A DNA stretch of 32,954 nt. It comes from Clostridia bacterium. GTDB lineage: Bacteria > Bacillota > Clostridia > Christensenellales > Aristaeellaceae. Below are positions 18,202 through 25,180 of this stretch, one piece after another (the first letter of the stretch is position 1; every line of letters starts with the position of its first letter). Location of the stretch: NCBI GenBank assembly GCA_017543905.1, contig JAFYFC010000032.1:1-32954 (forward strand), read 5' to 3'. The position numbers and the translations under genes were made by a program. The notes below the pieces were generated by a model. That model made no database searches. It was not told the DNA's origin and saw only the letters and a program-made list of their open reading frames with translations.

Positions 18202-18696
18202 TCAGTCCATTTCGACGTATCGCACGCCGTGTCCGCACGCGGGCAGGAATACGTTTAACAGCGAGTCCAGCGTAAGCCTGAGCGTCGCGGTGTTGTCCAG
18301 CGGGTGAAACAAAAGCTCCTTTTCGCCCGCGAGCCTTTTATCGAGCAGCAGCTCCACCCGCCTGTCCGTATCGAACATCAGCCCCAGCGGACTCACCGCG
18401 CCCGGAAACGTCCCGAGCAGGGCGGCCATGTCCTCTGCGCCCGCGAAGGACAGGCGCGAGGAATTCGCCTGGCGGCTGATGCTGCCCGTCCTGAACACGG
18501 ACGCCGGATGCGCCGTGAGCAGGCAGAAATGCGCGCGCGTTCTCGGACACAAAAACAGGTTGCGCGGCATCAGCGCACCCAGCAGCTTTTCGGGCAGTGC
18601 GCATTCGGCAATAGTGCTGACCGCCGCGTGTCGCGCCAGTGTATAGCTTATGCCCAGCGCGTCAAGGCGGGCGAGCACGCGCTCAGCTTTGTCCAT
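18202..18696 (-). CDS. YbaK/ProX-type aminoacyl-tRNA deacylase
   Basis: A 164-residue single-domain protein of the YbaK / prolyl-tRNA editing family, which hydrolyses mischarged Ala- or Cys-tRNA(Pro). Visible family blocks are YTLARHAAVSTIAEC near the N-terminus, RNLFLCPRTRAHFCLLTAHP, ANSSRLSFAGAEDM, and GAVSPLGLMFD. In many members the NLFL block is preceded by lysine; here it is MPRNLFL, an Arg replacement. Whether activity or amino-acid preference differs cannot be told. The start overlaps the dnaI stop by 14 nt. Confidence 0.85.
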   Translation of the reverse strand: MDKAERVLARLDALGISYTLARHAAVSTIAECALPEKLLGALMPRNLFLCPRTRAHFCLLTAHPASVFRTGSISRQANSSRLSFAGAEDMAALLGTFPGAVSPLGLMFDTDRRVELLLDKRLAGEKELLFHPLDNTATLRLTLDSLLNVFLPACGHGVRYVEMD

Positions 18697-19675
18697 TCTT
18701 ACGCCTGAGGTCCCTTCCCTTCAGTCTAAGGTGATCCCAGAGACGATCATCGCACATGCGGGAAAATATCCTTTCTCCGTAGGTTTCCTTTAGCTGCGGC
18801 ATCGTAAAGTTCGTGGTGATTACTGTGCGGCGCGAGTTGAGCAAGCGCTCGTTCAGCAGCTCGCACAGATATGCGTCCATTATGCCATTATAGTGCGGTT
18901 CGCTGCCCAGATCGTCTATGAGCAGCAGCGGCGCGTTCAGCAGCTCCGTAAAGCCTTCCCCGGAATCCGTCTCATTGAAGTGGCGTGCACGCAGTATCTG
19001 CATCAGCTCAAACGAGCTGATCGAGTATACGGGATATCCCTTTTCACGCACACGTGCTGCGATGCAATTAAGCAGATACGTTTTGCCGAGCCCCGCATTG
19101 CCGGTTATCAGCAGATTCGGTTTTCCCGTATTCGGATAACTGTTTGCGTATGTCTCGCACAAATCCTTTGCATCAAGCGCGTGCTGTCTCTGAGTGTAGC
19201 CTGCTTCAACCTCGTCTTCCGGAAATACGTTCGGATCGAAGCTTTCGAACGTCTGCGCCGTTTCGCCGCTTTCCCGGCTGCTCATAAGCGCCAGCACGCG
19301 CTTTTCGTAGCAGGCGCAGGGCCTGGCCGGTACGGCGTCCGGTATATAGCCGGTGTCCCTGCAGATACTGCACTCGTATGCGGGCTTCAGATAATCCTCG
19401 GAATAGCCCGCCTTTTTAAGCGCCTGCCTGATAGCAAGGTTCAGTGCGATGCCTTCGTTTTTCATGCTCTGCGCCACGGCCGCCGCGCCCGCGCGGTCCT
19501 GCATGGCAAGACGCAGGCTTTTAAGCGGCAGCTCCGCCCTGCGCGCCATCAGATCCCCGATTTCGGGATGCGCGGCGCGCACCTCGTCCTCACGCTGCCT
19601 GAGCCTTAGCGACTCCTCGTTTCTGCGCTGCGTGTAATACGCCTCCGCGGCCTCTATCGCCTGCTGTCTGGTCAT
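18683..19675 (-). CDS. dnaI: primosomal helicase loader DnaI (DnaC-like AAA+)
   Basis: An AAA+ ATPase that loads the replicative helicase at origins and restart sites. The 330-residue product has an N-terminal helical region, a cysteine cluster CSIC...CAC (Cys102, 105, 120, 122) that probably binds zinc, Walker A GNAGLGKT (192-199) and Walker B LLLIDDLG (249-256). The sensor region ISSFELMQILRARHFNE lies between, and RTVITTNFTMPQL follows. The cysteine cluster and the adjacent dnaD gene support DnaI over the transposon-type IstB. Its ATG overlaps the dnaD stop. Confidence 0.92.
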   Translation of the reverse strand: MTRQQAIEAAEAYYTQRRNEESLRLRQREDEVRAAHPEIGDLMARRAELPLKSLRLAMQDRAGAAAVAQSMKNEGIALNLAIRQALKKAGYSEDYLKPAYECSICRDTGYIPDAVPARPCACYEKRVLALMSSRESGETAQTFESFDPNVFPEDEVEAGYTQRQHALDAKDLCETYANSYPNTGKPNLLITGNAGLGKTYLLNCIAARVREKGYPVYSISSFELMQILRARHFNETDSGEGFTELLNAPLLLIDDLGSEPHYNGIMDAYLCELLNERLLNSRRTVITTNFTMPQLKETYGERIFSRMCDDRLWDHLRLKGRDLRRKNGQS

Positions 19676-21147
19676 GATTGCACCTGCTTTTTGCGGTTTC
19701 TGAGATCGACAAAGAAGCCTTCTTCAAAGTCCTCGTCGCGCACGTCCCGCTGTTCGTACTCGTATTTCCTGCTCTGCTGCTTCTGCGCAGGCTTGGGCGC
19801 GCTTTCCCGCGCCTTTTCGGCGGTGGTAATACCCGCGGCGCTCCAGGTCTGTACCAGCTTGTGAATGTATTTCATAGGCGCCTGCGTGCCCTGCGCAAGC
19901 TCTGACGCGTAGAGTATCGCGTCCAGCTCGATCAGCTCCGTCCATGCCTTCGCGTATTTTATGTCGGATGCGGTCACGCGCCTGTCTATGCCCGCGCGTT
20001 CGAAAATCCGCCTGACGATTCCGCTGTAATGCTCCTGCAGACGCCGCTCCTCCAGTATGCCTTCAAGCGTGAACACGCCCGCGTCCTTCCATTTTGCCAG
20101 CAGGCTTTCGACGTCCTCGAACGTGCGCCTGTTTTTCTGCGCGCAGCTTTTGGCCGCATCTTCTATCGCGGCGTACTCGAAGCCCATCTGCTTAAAGCGC
20201 TTAAGCGCCTCAGTCTGCGCCGGCGTTACGCGGGACGCCTGTCCGAGCTGCTCCAATAGCTTTTTCACCTCGGCGCGCTCTGCTTCCTCCGCGCTTATGT
20301 CCGCTTCCGTCTTATGCGCGTTTGCGCCTGATTCCTGCTTAAGCCTGCCCTCCAGCACCTTGTCGAGATACGCAAACGAGGGCTGATAGCTTTTTACGGT
20401 CTCCGCGCAGGCCGCGATTATGTCGGAGGGTGTATATTTCCAGTCGTCCGTCCATTTTTTGACGAGATTTATTTCGTCGACGCTGGGAGCTCTGCGCATG
20501 CCGAACTGCTTCATGACCTTTTCGGCGGTTTTCGTGTTCACGCTCTCAAGCGCGCAGAATTCCTCTGCTTCGGCAGCGGTTTTTACGCCCGCGTCAGCCA
20601 GACGCCGGGCGGTTTCGTCAAGGTGCTTAAACAGCGTGCGTGCGGCGGGCAGCTTTCCGCCGCGCCTTTCCACCTCACGCTGCACCATATACAGCACGCA
20701 GTCCTCGCTCAGGCCGAAAACGTCTATCCAGTCGCTCGCCATGCGGAATTCGTGCCCCTCCAGCAGCATTTCCGGCAGAAGCTGCTGCAGGCTCCGGTTG
20801 AACGAGCGCTGCGTGTATATCTCGTCGTCGAGCTCCGCGTTCTCCGCCTTCATGCCGTACAGGCTTTTGAAATTGTACGCGGGCGGGTTGTCGCTTACGC
20901 GGAACACCAGTCCTTCGCGCTCCCAGTACGCCATGGCGTTCACGATCACGTTCTCGTCCATATGCAGACTTTCCGCCATGCGCGGCAGGCTGTCGTTCTG
21001 CTGCGGGCGCGCGCACAGCATAAGCCCGAACAGGTACACCTTAACATAGTCTCCCGGCGCGGAAGGCATATAGTCCGCTATGAAAATGTTTTCAACGGCC
21101 GTAACGCCCTGTATCGAGCCGCCGTCGCCGAATGTGCAAAACGCCAT
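19672..21147 (-). CDS. DnaD/DnaB-type primosome protein
   Basis: A Gram-positive replication-initiation and restart protein acting with DnaA, DnaI and the helicase. The 491-residue product opens with a winged-helix region (YVKVYLFGLMLCARPQQ, ESLHMDENVIVNAMAYWEREGLV). It then has two separate DnaD C-terminal-like helical segments, one around residues 225-275 (VKKWTDDWKYTPSDIIAACA) and one around 395-450 (KYAKAWTELIELDAILYASE). A two-tail architecture and the length are longer than B. subtilis DnaD (about 230 residues) and closer to DnaB-type primosome proteins. It heads the minus-strand operon behind GGAGACGGGAA. Confidence 0.88.
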   Translation of the reverse strand: MAFCTFGDGGSIQGVTAVENIFIADYMPSAPGDYVKVYLFGLMLCARPQQNDSLPRMAESLHMDENVIVNAMAYWEREGLVFRVSDNPPAYNFKSLYGMKAENAELDDEIYTQRSFNRSLQQLLPEMLLEGHEFRMASDWIDVFGLSEDCVLYMVQREVERRGGKLPAARTLFKHLDETARRLADAGVKTAAEAEEFCALESVNTKTAEKVMKQFGMRRAPSVDEINLVKKWTDDWKYTPSDIIAACAETVKSYQPSFAYLDKVLEGRLKQESGANAHKTEADISAEEAERAEVKKLLEQLGQASRVTPAQTEALKRFKQMGFEYAAIEDAAKSCAQKNRRTFEDVESLLAKWKDAGVFTLEGILEERRLQEHYSGIVRRIFERAGIDRRVTASDIKYAKAWTELIELDAILYASELAQGTQAPMKYIHKLVQTWSAAGITTAEKARESAPKPAQKQQSRKYEYEQRDVRDEDFEEGFFVDLRNRKKQVQS

Positions 21148-21176
21148 TTCCCGTCTCCGATATTATTCTATTTTAT

Positions 21177-21205
21177 ATTCTATCACTGTTTTATGCATTT
21201 GGCAA
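21177..21205 (-). promoter_or_regulatory. sigma-A promoter of the dnaD-dnaI-trk operon
   Basis: On the minus strand, TTGCCA (21205-21200), a 17-bp spacer, TAGAAT (21182-21177). The predicted start lies about 22 nt before the dnaD ATG. The genes down to 12853 are spaced by at most 16 nt or overlap, so this promoter may serve all of them. Confidence 0.75.
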
Positions 21206-21348
21206 GTAAAACACGTTAAGGAATGCCCGATTAAATCGACAGCACAGCAGGCAGCGCCTTATTTACGCAATCTGCGGCCCGCAAAGCCTCCTTTTGGCTC
21301 CAATGCGGCGCGGAAGTCTCATAGCACAAACTTAACACGCCGTGCAGC

Positions 21349-21377
21349 TTGACACAGCGCCCCGCATAATGTAGAAT
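21349..21377 (+). promoter_or_regulatory. sigma-A promoter of tRNA-Trp
   Basis: TTGACA (21349-21354), a 17-bp spacer, TAGAAT (21372-21377), ending 22 nt before the tRNA 5' end. This is a strong stable-RNA-type promoter. Confidence 0.88.
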
Positions 21378-21399
21378 ATTAATGTTGCTCAGGGAACGC

Positions 21400-21470
21400 A
21401 GGGGCATGGTGTAATGGTAACACGTGGGTCTCCAAAACCTTTGTTGAGGGTTCGAATCCTTCTGCCCCTG
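21400..21470 (+). tRNA. tRNA-Trp (anticodon CCA)
   Basis: Acceptor AGGGGCA/TGCCCCT, D-stem GTGT/ACAC with loop AATGGTA, anticodon loop CTCCAAA giving CCA, T-stem GAGGG/CCTTC with loop TTCGAAT, discriminator G. The anticodon stem is slightly weak (T27-T43 mismatch, G28-T42 wobble). CCA is not encoded. The 3' 20 nt double as the left attachment site of the integrated element, so the 3' end of this functional copy is probably element-supplied. Confidence 0.92.
21451..21470 (+). other. attL core (tRNA-Trp 3' end)
   Basis: TTCGAATCCTTCTGCCCCTG, spanning the T-loop to the discriminator base of tRNA-Trp. It matches 31132-31151 at 19 of 20 positions; the first 16 are identical. Confidence 0.88.
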
Positions 21471-21480
21471 TTTTTGAGAT

Positions 21481-21512
21481 AGCCCGAAAAATAAGGCGTT
21501 TTCGGGCTTTTT
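21481..21512 (+). terminator. terminator after tRNA-Trp, supplied by the element
   Basis: Stem AGCCCGAAAA (21481-21490) and TTTTCGGGCT (21499-21508) with loop ATAAGGCG, followed by more T. It lies inside the element and replaces the chromosome's own terminator now at 31154. Confidence 0.8.
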
Positions 21513-21531
21513 CTATGCTCAAAAACAAGTG

Positions 21532-21556
21532 TTTAGCCTTTAATTTAGCCTTTACA
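21532..21556 (+). repeat. left integrase arm-type repeats
   Basis: Two direct copies of TTTAGCCTTTA at 21532-21542 and 21544-21554, the second extending to TTTAGCCTTTACA (21544-21556) and overlapping the integrase stop codon. The same 13-mer is found at 31007-31019 near the other end, as expected of arm sites bound by the integrase N-terminal domain. Confidence 0.7.
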
Positions 21557-22736
21557 GGTTTGAAATGCCGTTTATAAGCGCTTCCATTCTTGCGGATGAA
21601 TCATTCTTCATGTCATCGGTGTAAGCCATATAAATATCGGCGGTTGTGGTTATCGTAGAGTGTCCGAGGCTTGCGGAGACGGTCTTGAGGTCATCGCCTG
21701 CCAGCAAAGCGAGTACGGCGTATGTGTGGCGCAAGTCATGAAAGCGTAAGCCTTGAATGCCGATTCTCTCCCCTATCTTGCGGACATTATGTGTTAAAGT
21801 GTTCGGACAGAGATGCGCACCAAACGCATTTGTGAACACAAGCCCGACCCCTGCGAATGCACCTTCATTCCATAACTCACCAGCCATTAACCGCTGCTGC
21901 ATTTGCTTCGTGCGCTGTTGCGCGAGTGTACGCATGACAAGCGGCGCGGGCTTTATTTTCCTTGTGGTGTCGGTCTTTGTCGGTGCTAACATATACGTAT
22001 GTGTATTCCTGTCTAAAATCATTTGCCTGTCAATGAGGATTGTCCCCTGCTTGAAATCGACCCTGTCCCAACTCAACCCGATTAGTTCACCTTGACGCAC
22101 ACCAGTGAATAAAGCGACTGTAAGCGCAGTCTCATAATCACTGCCTTTAATCGCGGTCAGAAATGCCGATACCTGTTCTTTTTCAAGAGGGCGAATGTCT
22201 TTCTTCTGCACGCGCGGGAGTTGCACGGAGTCAGCAGGATTTACAGCAATATACCGTAACAGAACAGCCTGTTTTAATGCCCGATGAAATATGCCGTGTA
22301 TGTTTTTGATGCTTTTCTCAGACAGCGGATGTTCGGCGTTTCGTAAAAGTCCGATATAAAAACGCTGGATATAATGCGGATGCACTTCACTAAGCAGCAT
22401 AGCACCGAATGCGGGCTTCAGATGCTGTTCGATTTGCGTCTGGTACGTAGACAGAGTATTCGACTTTATATCAACACAATAATCATTCAGCCATGTATCG
22501 AGCCATTCTCCGACCGTTAGGCGCGACGGTTCGATATAAGTCCCTTTATCCAAGCTGGCGAGTATCTCCGTCATCTTTTCGCGCACTTCTGCTTGCGTTT
22601 TACCATAGACAGAGCGCTGTATTTGCTTTCCTGTGCCGGGGTCACGTCCAATGGTAAACCGACCCTGCCACAGCTTATCGTTATATTTCCGAATTGTTCC
22701 GCTTCCTTGTGCGTTTCTGGTTTGTTTGCGTGGCAT
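21552..22736 (-). CDS. int: tyrosine recombinase (site-specific integrase)
   Basis: A 394-residue phage-type integrase that joins the element to the tRNA-Trp 3' end. The N-terminal region (GSGTIRKYNDKLWQGRFTIG) is an AP2-like arm-binding domain. A SAM-like core-binding domain (about residues 72-165) follows. The catalytic domain shows Arg214 in TGVRQGEL, His333/Arg336 in HDLRHTYA, His359 in LGHST and the nucleophile Tyr369 in ADIYMAY. All essential residues are present, so it should be active. It lies next to attL, 2 nt downstream of the repressor gene, so both are read from the leftward promoter at 23402-23430. Confidence 0.96.
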   Translation of the reverse strand: MPRKQTRNAQGSGTIRKYNDKLWQGRFTIGRDPGTGKQIQRSVYGKTQAEVREKMTEILASLDKGTYIEPSRLTVGEWLDTWLNDYCVDIKSNTLSTYQTQIEQHLKPAFGAMLLSEVHPHYIQRFYIGLLRNAEHPLSEKSIKNIHGIFHRALKQAVLLRYIAVNPADSVQLPRVQKKDIRPLEKEQVSAFLTAIKGSDYETALTVALFTGVRQGELIGLSWDRVDFKQGTILIDRQMILDRNTHTYMLAPTKTDTTRKIKPAPLVMRTLAQQRTKQMQQRLMAGELWNEGAFAGVGLVFTNAFGAHLCPNTLTHNVRKIGERIGIQGLRFHDLRHTYAVLALLAGDDLKTVSASLGHSTITTTADIYMAYTDDMKNDSSARMEALINGISNL

Positions 22737-22738
22737 TA

Positions 22739-23335
22739 TTATTCCTCCCCTTCAGTCAAACAAGATTCAAGCATTTTTAATGCACGAAACAGATAAAAAT
22801 CCTCTTTTTCCCTCAAGTCAGCAACTTTTGACTGAACTTCTGCTTGTTCGCCACTATATAGCGTTATTCCCCTTAACTTCCAATACTCAACATCGTGATG
22901 GCTGTCTATGCCGAATTTCTCCAATTCTAATCGCATACTACGCACAGACAAGTGCGATTGATAATAAGCCGCCGCCTTTATAGATGCCCCAGAATTAAGC
23001 AAAGCATTCAACAGCTTATCAACATGAAAACCTTTATGGCTTTGAATAAACCCTTTCAGTTGTGTCACCGTGTCATAGCTTAACCCAGTTTCAGCGCAGA
23101 AATCAACATATGGTGCTTCGACACCACAAAGGATATAGTCACACGTAACACCAAGTTCCTTTGATAATGCGATAATTCCATCAGTAGGGATGCCACGCTG
23201 ACCGTTTTCCCATGCCACGAGTGTCTGGCGCGAGCACGCCGCACTATGATTAATCTCTTTCGCTAATTGTTCCTGAGTATAACCCTTTCCATTCCGTAAT
23301 TCACGTATCCTGTCACCAATAGTAGCGTTTATCAT
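22739..23335 (-). CDS. XRE-family repressor (CI/Stl-like)
   Basis: The likely master repressor of the element. The N-terminal 65 residues are a Cro/CI helix-turn-helix (IGDRIRELRNGKGYTQEQLA, CSRQTLVAWENGQRGIPTD). The remaining 130 residues are helical with no visible Ser-Lys autocleavage motif (no Ala-Gly site or LexA-like dyad). Release by a protein partner, as for Stl repressors of PICIs, is therefore as plausible as SOS cleavage. The ATG at 23335 is chosen because GGAGGAG ends 6 nt upstream; a TTG five codons earlier is inside that site. The protein has 198 residues. Confidence 0.9.
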   Translation of the reverse strand: MINATIGDRIRELRNGKGYTQEQLAKEINHSAACSRQTLVAWENGQRGIPTDGIIALSKELGVTCDYILCGVEAPYVDFCAETGLSYDTVTQLKGFIQSHKGFHVDKLLNALLNSGASIKAAAYYQSHLSVRSMRLELEKFGIDSHHDVEYWKLRGITLYSGEQAEVQSKVADLREKEDFYLFRALKMLESCLTEGEE

Positions 23336-23363
23336 AGTGTGCTCCTCCAAATGTGGTTATTAC

Positions 23364-23387
23364 GTAGCATTTACTTGACAATGCTAC
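23364..23387. promoter_or_regulatory. inverted-repeat operator of the lysogeny switch
   Basis: GTAGCATT (23364-23371), 8-nt spacer TACTTGAC, AATGCTAC (23380-23387), perfect 8-bp arms. The spacer and first base of the right arm contain the -35 box of the rightward promoter, and the site is also within the start of the leftward transcript. A bound repressor would block the rightward genes and dampen its own gene. Confidence 0.75.
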
Positions 23388-23403
23388 ATCTGACGTATAG
23401 GAT
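23375..23403 (+). promoter_or_regulatory. rightward promoter of the element
   Basis: TTGACA (23375-23380), 17 bp, TAGGAT (23398-23403). It overlaps the operator at 23364-23387 and its -10 overlaps the -10 of the leftward promoter by two bases. It should drive the small rightward genes starting at 23469. Confidence 0.8.
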
Positions 23404-23430
23404 TATAGCAGACATATGCGGCAATGTCAA
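23402..23430 (-). promoter_or_regulatory. leftward promoter for repressor and integrase
   Basis: On the minus strand, TTGACA (23430-23425), exactly 17 bp, TATAAT (23407-23402), a perfect consensus sigma-A promoter. It faces the rightward promoter, and the -10 boxes share bases 23402-23403, so the two promoters should exclude each other. Confidence 0.88.
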
Positions 23431-23468
23431 GACCAATTAACACATATCAGACGGCAAAGGAGGCATGT

Positions 23469-23684
23469 ATGGAAACGTTATTTTCAACAAAGCCAAAGGA
23501 TTTACCTATCATGTTGGACGCTAAAGCATTACAGGCTCAGGGCATCTCGCGGTCAATGGCATATCACCTGCTCAATAGGGCAGATACGGGCGTTGTTGTC
23601 ATCGGCTGGAGGAAATTCTTGTATCGGGAACGGTTTCTGGCATGGCTTGAGGCGCAGACCGGAAATCAAGGAAAGGAGAGATAG
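23469..23684 (+). CDS. small HTH protein, excisionase/Cro-like
   Basis: A 71-residue protein with a MerR/excisionase-like helix-turn-helix, GISRSMAYHLLNRAD, followed by the VVVIGWRKFLYRERFLAWLE wing typical of HTH_17-type excisionases. The start at 23469 has AAAGGAGG upstream; an in-frame ATG at 23424 has no ribosome site and falls in the -35 of the opposing promoter. As first gene right of the switch it could act as directionality factor for the integrase or as a Cro-like switch protein. Confidence 0.8.
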   Translation: METLFSTKPKDLPIMLDAKALQAQGISRSMAYHLLNRADTGVVVIGWRKFLYRERFLAWLEAQTGNQGKER

Positions 23685-23687
23685 ACG

Positions 23688-24023
23688 ATGAAAGCACACA
23701 GGCAAGATATTCCAGTTGGTCGTGAATGCGCCATAAGCCGCGCGAAGCTGGCACGTCTTTGGAGGACAGACGAGCGCAACGCGCGGCACATTATCGCCTC
23801 GTTCCGTGCACAGCCGGACGATGACGGGTACGCAATTCTCTCGACAGCGGGAACTCCGAGCGGTTACTGGCGAAGTAACAATGCGGATGAAATTGAGAGC
23901 TATATACGCGAGACATATAGTAGAGCCCAAAATACCTTCCTTGCTATGAGGGATGCAAAGCGCGTTTTGCAGATGCTTAAAGCGAAACAGCTCTATTCAG
24001 ATCGTATTGATAACGACGTTTAG
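23688..24023 (+). CDS. phage-type protein with HTH-like N-terminus, unknown function
   Basis: Not firmly recognised. The 111-residue product has an N-terminal segment AISRAKLARLWRTDERNARH that reads as a helix-turn-helix, a short middle region with GTPSGYWRSNN, and a C-terminal helix rich in Arg/Lys (RAQNTFLAMRDAKRVLQMLK). It starts 3 nt after the preceding stop behind AAGGAGAG. A regulatory or replication-accessory role is inferred from size and position. Confidence 0.75.
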   Translation: MKAHRQDIPVGRECAISRAKLARLWRTDERNARHIIASFRAQPDDDGYAILSTAGTPSGYWRSNNADEIESYIRETYSRAQNTFLAMRDAKRVLQMLKAKQLYSDRIDNDV

Positions 24024-24054
24024 GTGGTGAGGTAATTGGACAAAAAAACGGCGA

Positions 24055-24441
24055 ATGGGTAAAACAGCAACCCATCAGCAGTGGGAAGGTCGCGAACCAA
24101 ACGGGCGTTTTGCGAAAATCACATACGACATGCTAAACAGCGAGGCATGGAAAGCTCTTACTTTGCGGCAGCGTGGATTATACGTACAACTCAAGGCGAA
24201 GTATTACCAGAAAGTCGTGCGTGGTGTCATTGTTGAGGCAAACACCGAAAATATCACAATGCCGCGCTCCGAATACATGGAATTTTACCAATCGGCGCAT
24301 ACTTTTCTGAGTGACATGAGGAAGTTGACAGAATGCGGATTCATCAAAGTGAAAGAGAGTGGGCGCAAGTCCCGAACACCAAATATCTATGCCTTTACGG
24401 ATGGATGGATACAATATCCAAAGTCCAAAGAGACACGCTAA
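24055..24441 (+). CDS. winged-helix replication-type protein
   Basis: A 128-residue protein with the pattern MLNSEAWKALTLRQRGLYVQ followed by LKAKYY and FLSDMRKLTECGFIKVKESG. This resembles winged-helix N-terminal domains of phage and plasmid replication initiators and MarR-like DNA-binding proteins. No ATPase or primase motif is present. The only possible start in this frame after the upstream stop is the ATG at 24055, and it has no good ribosome site (GGTGAGG is about 22 nt away), so expression may be low or coupled. The inverted-repeat cluster at 24474-24650 follows directly and may be its binding region. Confidence 0.75.
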   Translation: MGKTATHQQWEGREPNGRFAKITYDMLNSEAWKALTLRQRGLYVQLKAKYYQKVVRGVIVEANTENITMPRSEYMEFYQSAHTFLSDMRKLTECGFIKVKESGRKSRTPNIYAFTDGWIQYPKSKETR

Positions 24442-24473
24442 AATCCCGGAAGATATGGCTATATATAATATAT

Positions 24474-24650
24474 CTGTGCAGTATTTGCACAGTACACACG
24501 AAATTTACAAAAGCGTGAAAAGCCATATTTTGCAGGCAAAGAGGCAAATTTGCTTGTGCAGTATATGATGCATAAGGAAAAGCCCAAGAATCTCAAAATA
24601 ACCCCTTACTTGTGCTGTGAGTGCACAAAGCTTGTGCATATACTGCACAG
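24474..24650. repeat. cluster of four inverted repeats (iteron-like, possible origin or operator)
   Basis: Sites: CTGTGCA-GTATT-TGCACAG (24474-24492), TTGTGCA-N8-TGCATAA (24554-24575), TTGTGCT-GTGAG-TGCACAA (24610-24628) and TTGTGCA-TATAC-TGCACAG (24632-24650). The consensus is TTGTGCA-N5-TGCACAA. An AT-rich run (24456-24473) lies immediately left. The 24442-24682 stretch holds no convincing gene. The arrangement fits a replication origin recognised by the adjacent winged-helix protein, or a multi-operator controlling the next gene. Confidence 0.65.
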
Positions 24651-24682
24651 CCGAAAGATTATCGGGAGAGGTTTCAGTATGA

Positions 24683-25177
24683 ATGAACAAAGAATCCGAA
24701 AAGGCAGCGGAATTCCTGCGACAGTTGCCCGGGATGCGGGCAGAGCTTCAAACACTGGAGGCAGAAATCCGAAAACTCAAACGTCTGATGCAGTGCGCGA
24801 ACCTGCCGAGCGTAGGAGTCAGCAATTACACGGGGGTTGCAGTCAGGTCAGGGCGAGTAAGCGACCCGACAGCAGCGGCAGCACTCAGAACCGAAACAAC
24901 AGCAGCGCGGGAACTATGCGCAGACATCGCCGCCTTGACCGTATCTTTGTCACAGAAGCGGTTGAAAGTTGCTGCTATGGAAAGCGCGCTCGATCTGCTC
25001 AACGAAAAAGAACGATTTCTGATAGAACAAATGGACGTTGACGGGATGCCGCAGGCTAAAGCAATAGACGCATACCGCGAGCAGTTCCATTCTTTCTGGG
25101 ACAAAGAAACAGACTACATGATTTTGCGGAGACGTTCCGCAGCATATCAAAGAATTTCGAAAATATTGGAGGTTTGA
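24683..25177 (+). CDS. phage sigma-70 region-4/ArpU-like transcriptional regulator
   Basis: The 164-residue product has an N-terminal coiled coil (RAELQTLEAEIRKLKRL), a Ser/Thr/Ala-rich linker and a C-terminal helical domain LDLLNEKERFLIEQMD...QAKAIDAYREQF...RRRSAAYQRISKIL. The last part has the layout of sigma region 4 HTH domains of phage late activators such as ArpU. It starts at the second of two nearby ATGs, behind GGGAGAGG; the first ATG (24679) belongs to another frame without protein character. A role in switching on downstream genes is inferred. Confidence 0.75.
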   Translation: MNKESEKAAEFLRQLPGMRAELQTLEAEIRKLKRLMQCANLPSVGVSNYTGVAVRSGRVSDPTAAAALRTETTAARELCADIAALTVSLSQKRLKVAAMESALDLLNEKERFLIEQMDVDGMPQAKAIDAYREQFHSFWDKETDYMILRRRSAAYQRISKILEV

Positions 25178-25180
25178 ATA

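Noticed and set aside
24055..24441. Alternative TTG start at 24036 with the GGTGAGG ribosome site
   Set aside because: That TTG is in another frame and reaches a stop after eight codons, so it cannot start this gene.
24464..24469. TATAAT in the AT-rich run before the inverted-repeat cluster
   Set aside because: No acceptable -35 hexamer at the right spacing; more likely part of the AT-rich element beside the repeats.
24550..25041. Frame of 163 codons overlapping the ArpU-like gene
   Set aside because: It crosses the inverted-repeat cluster, and its overlapping part reads as Arg/Ser/Gly-rich frame-shifted text of the better gene at 24683.
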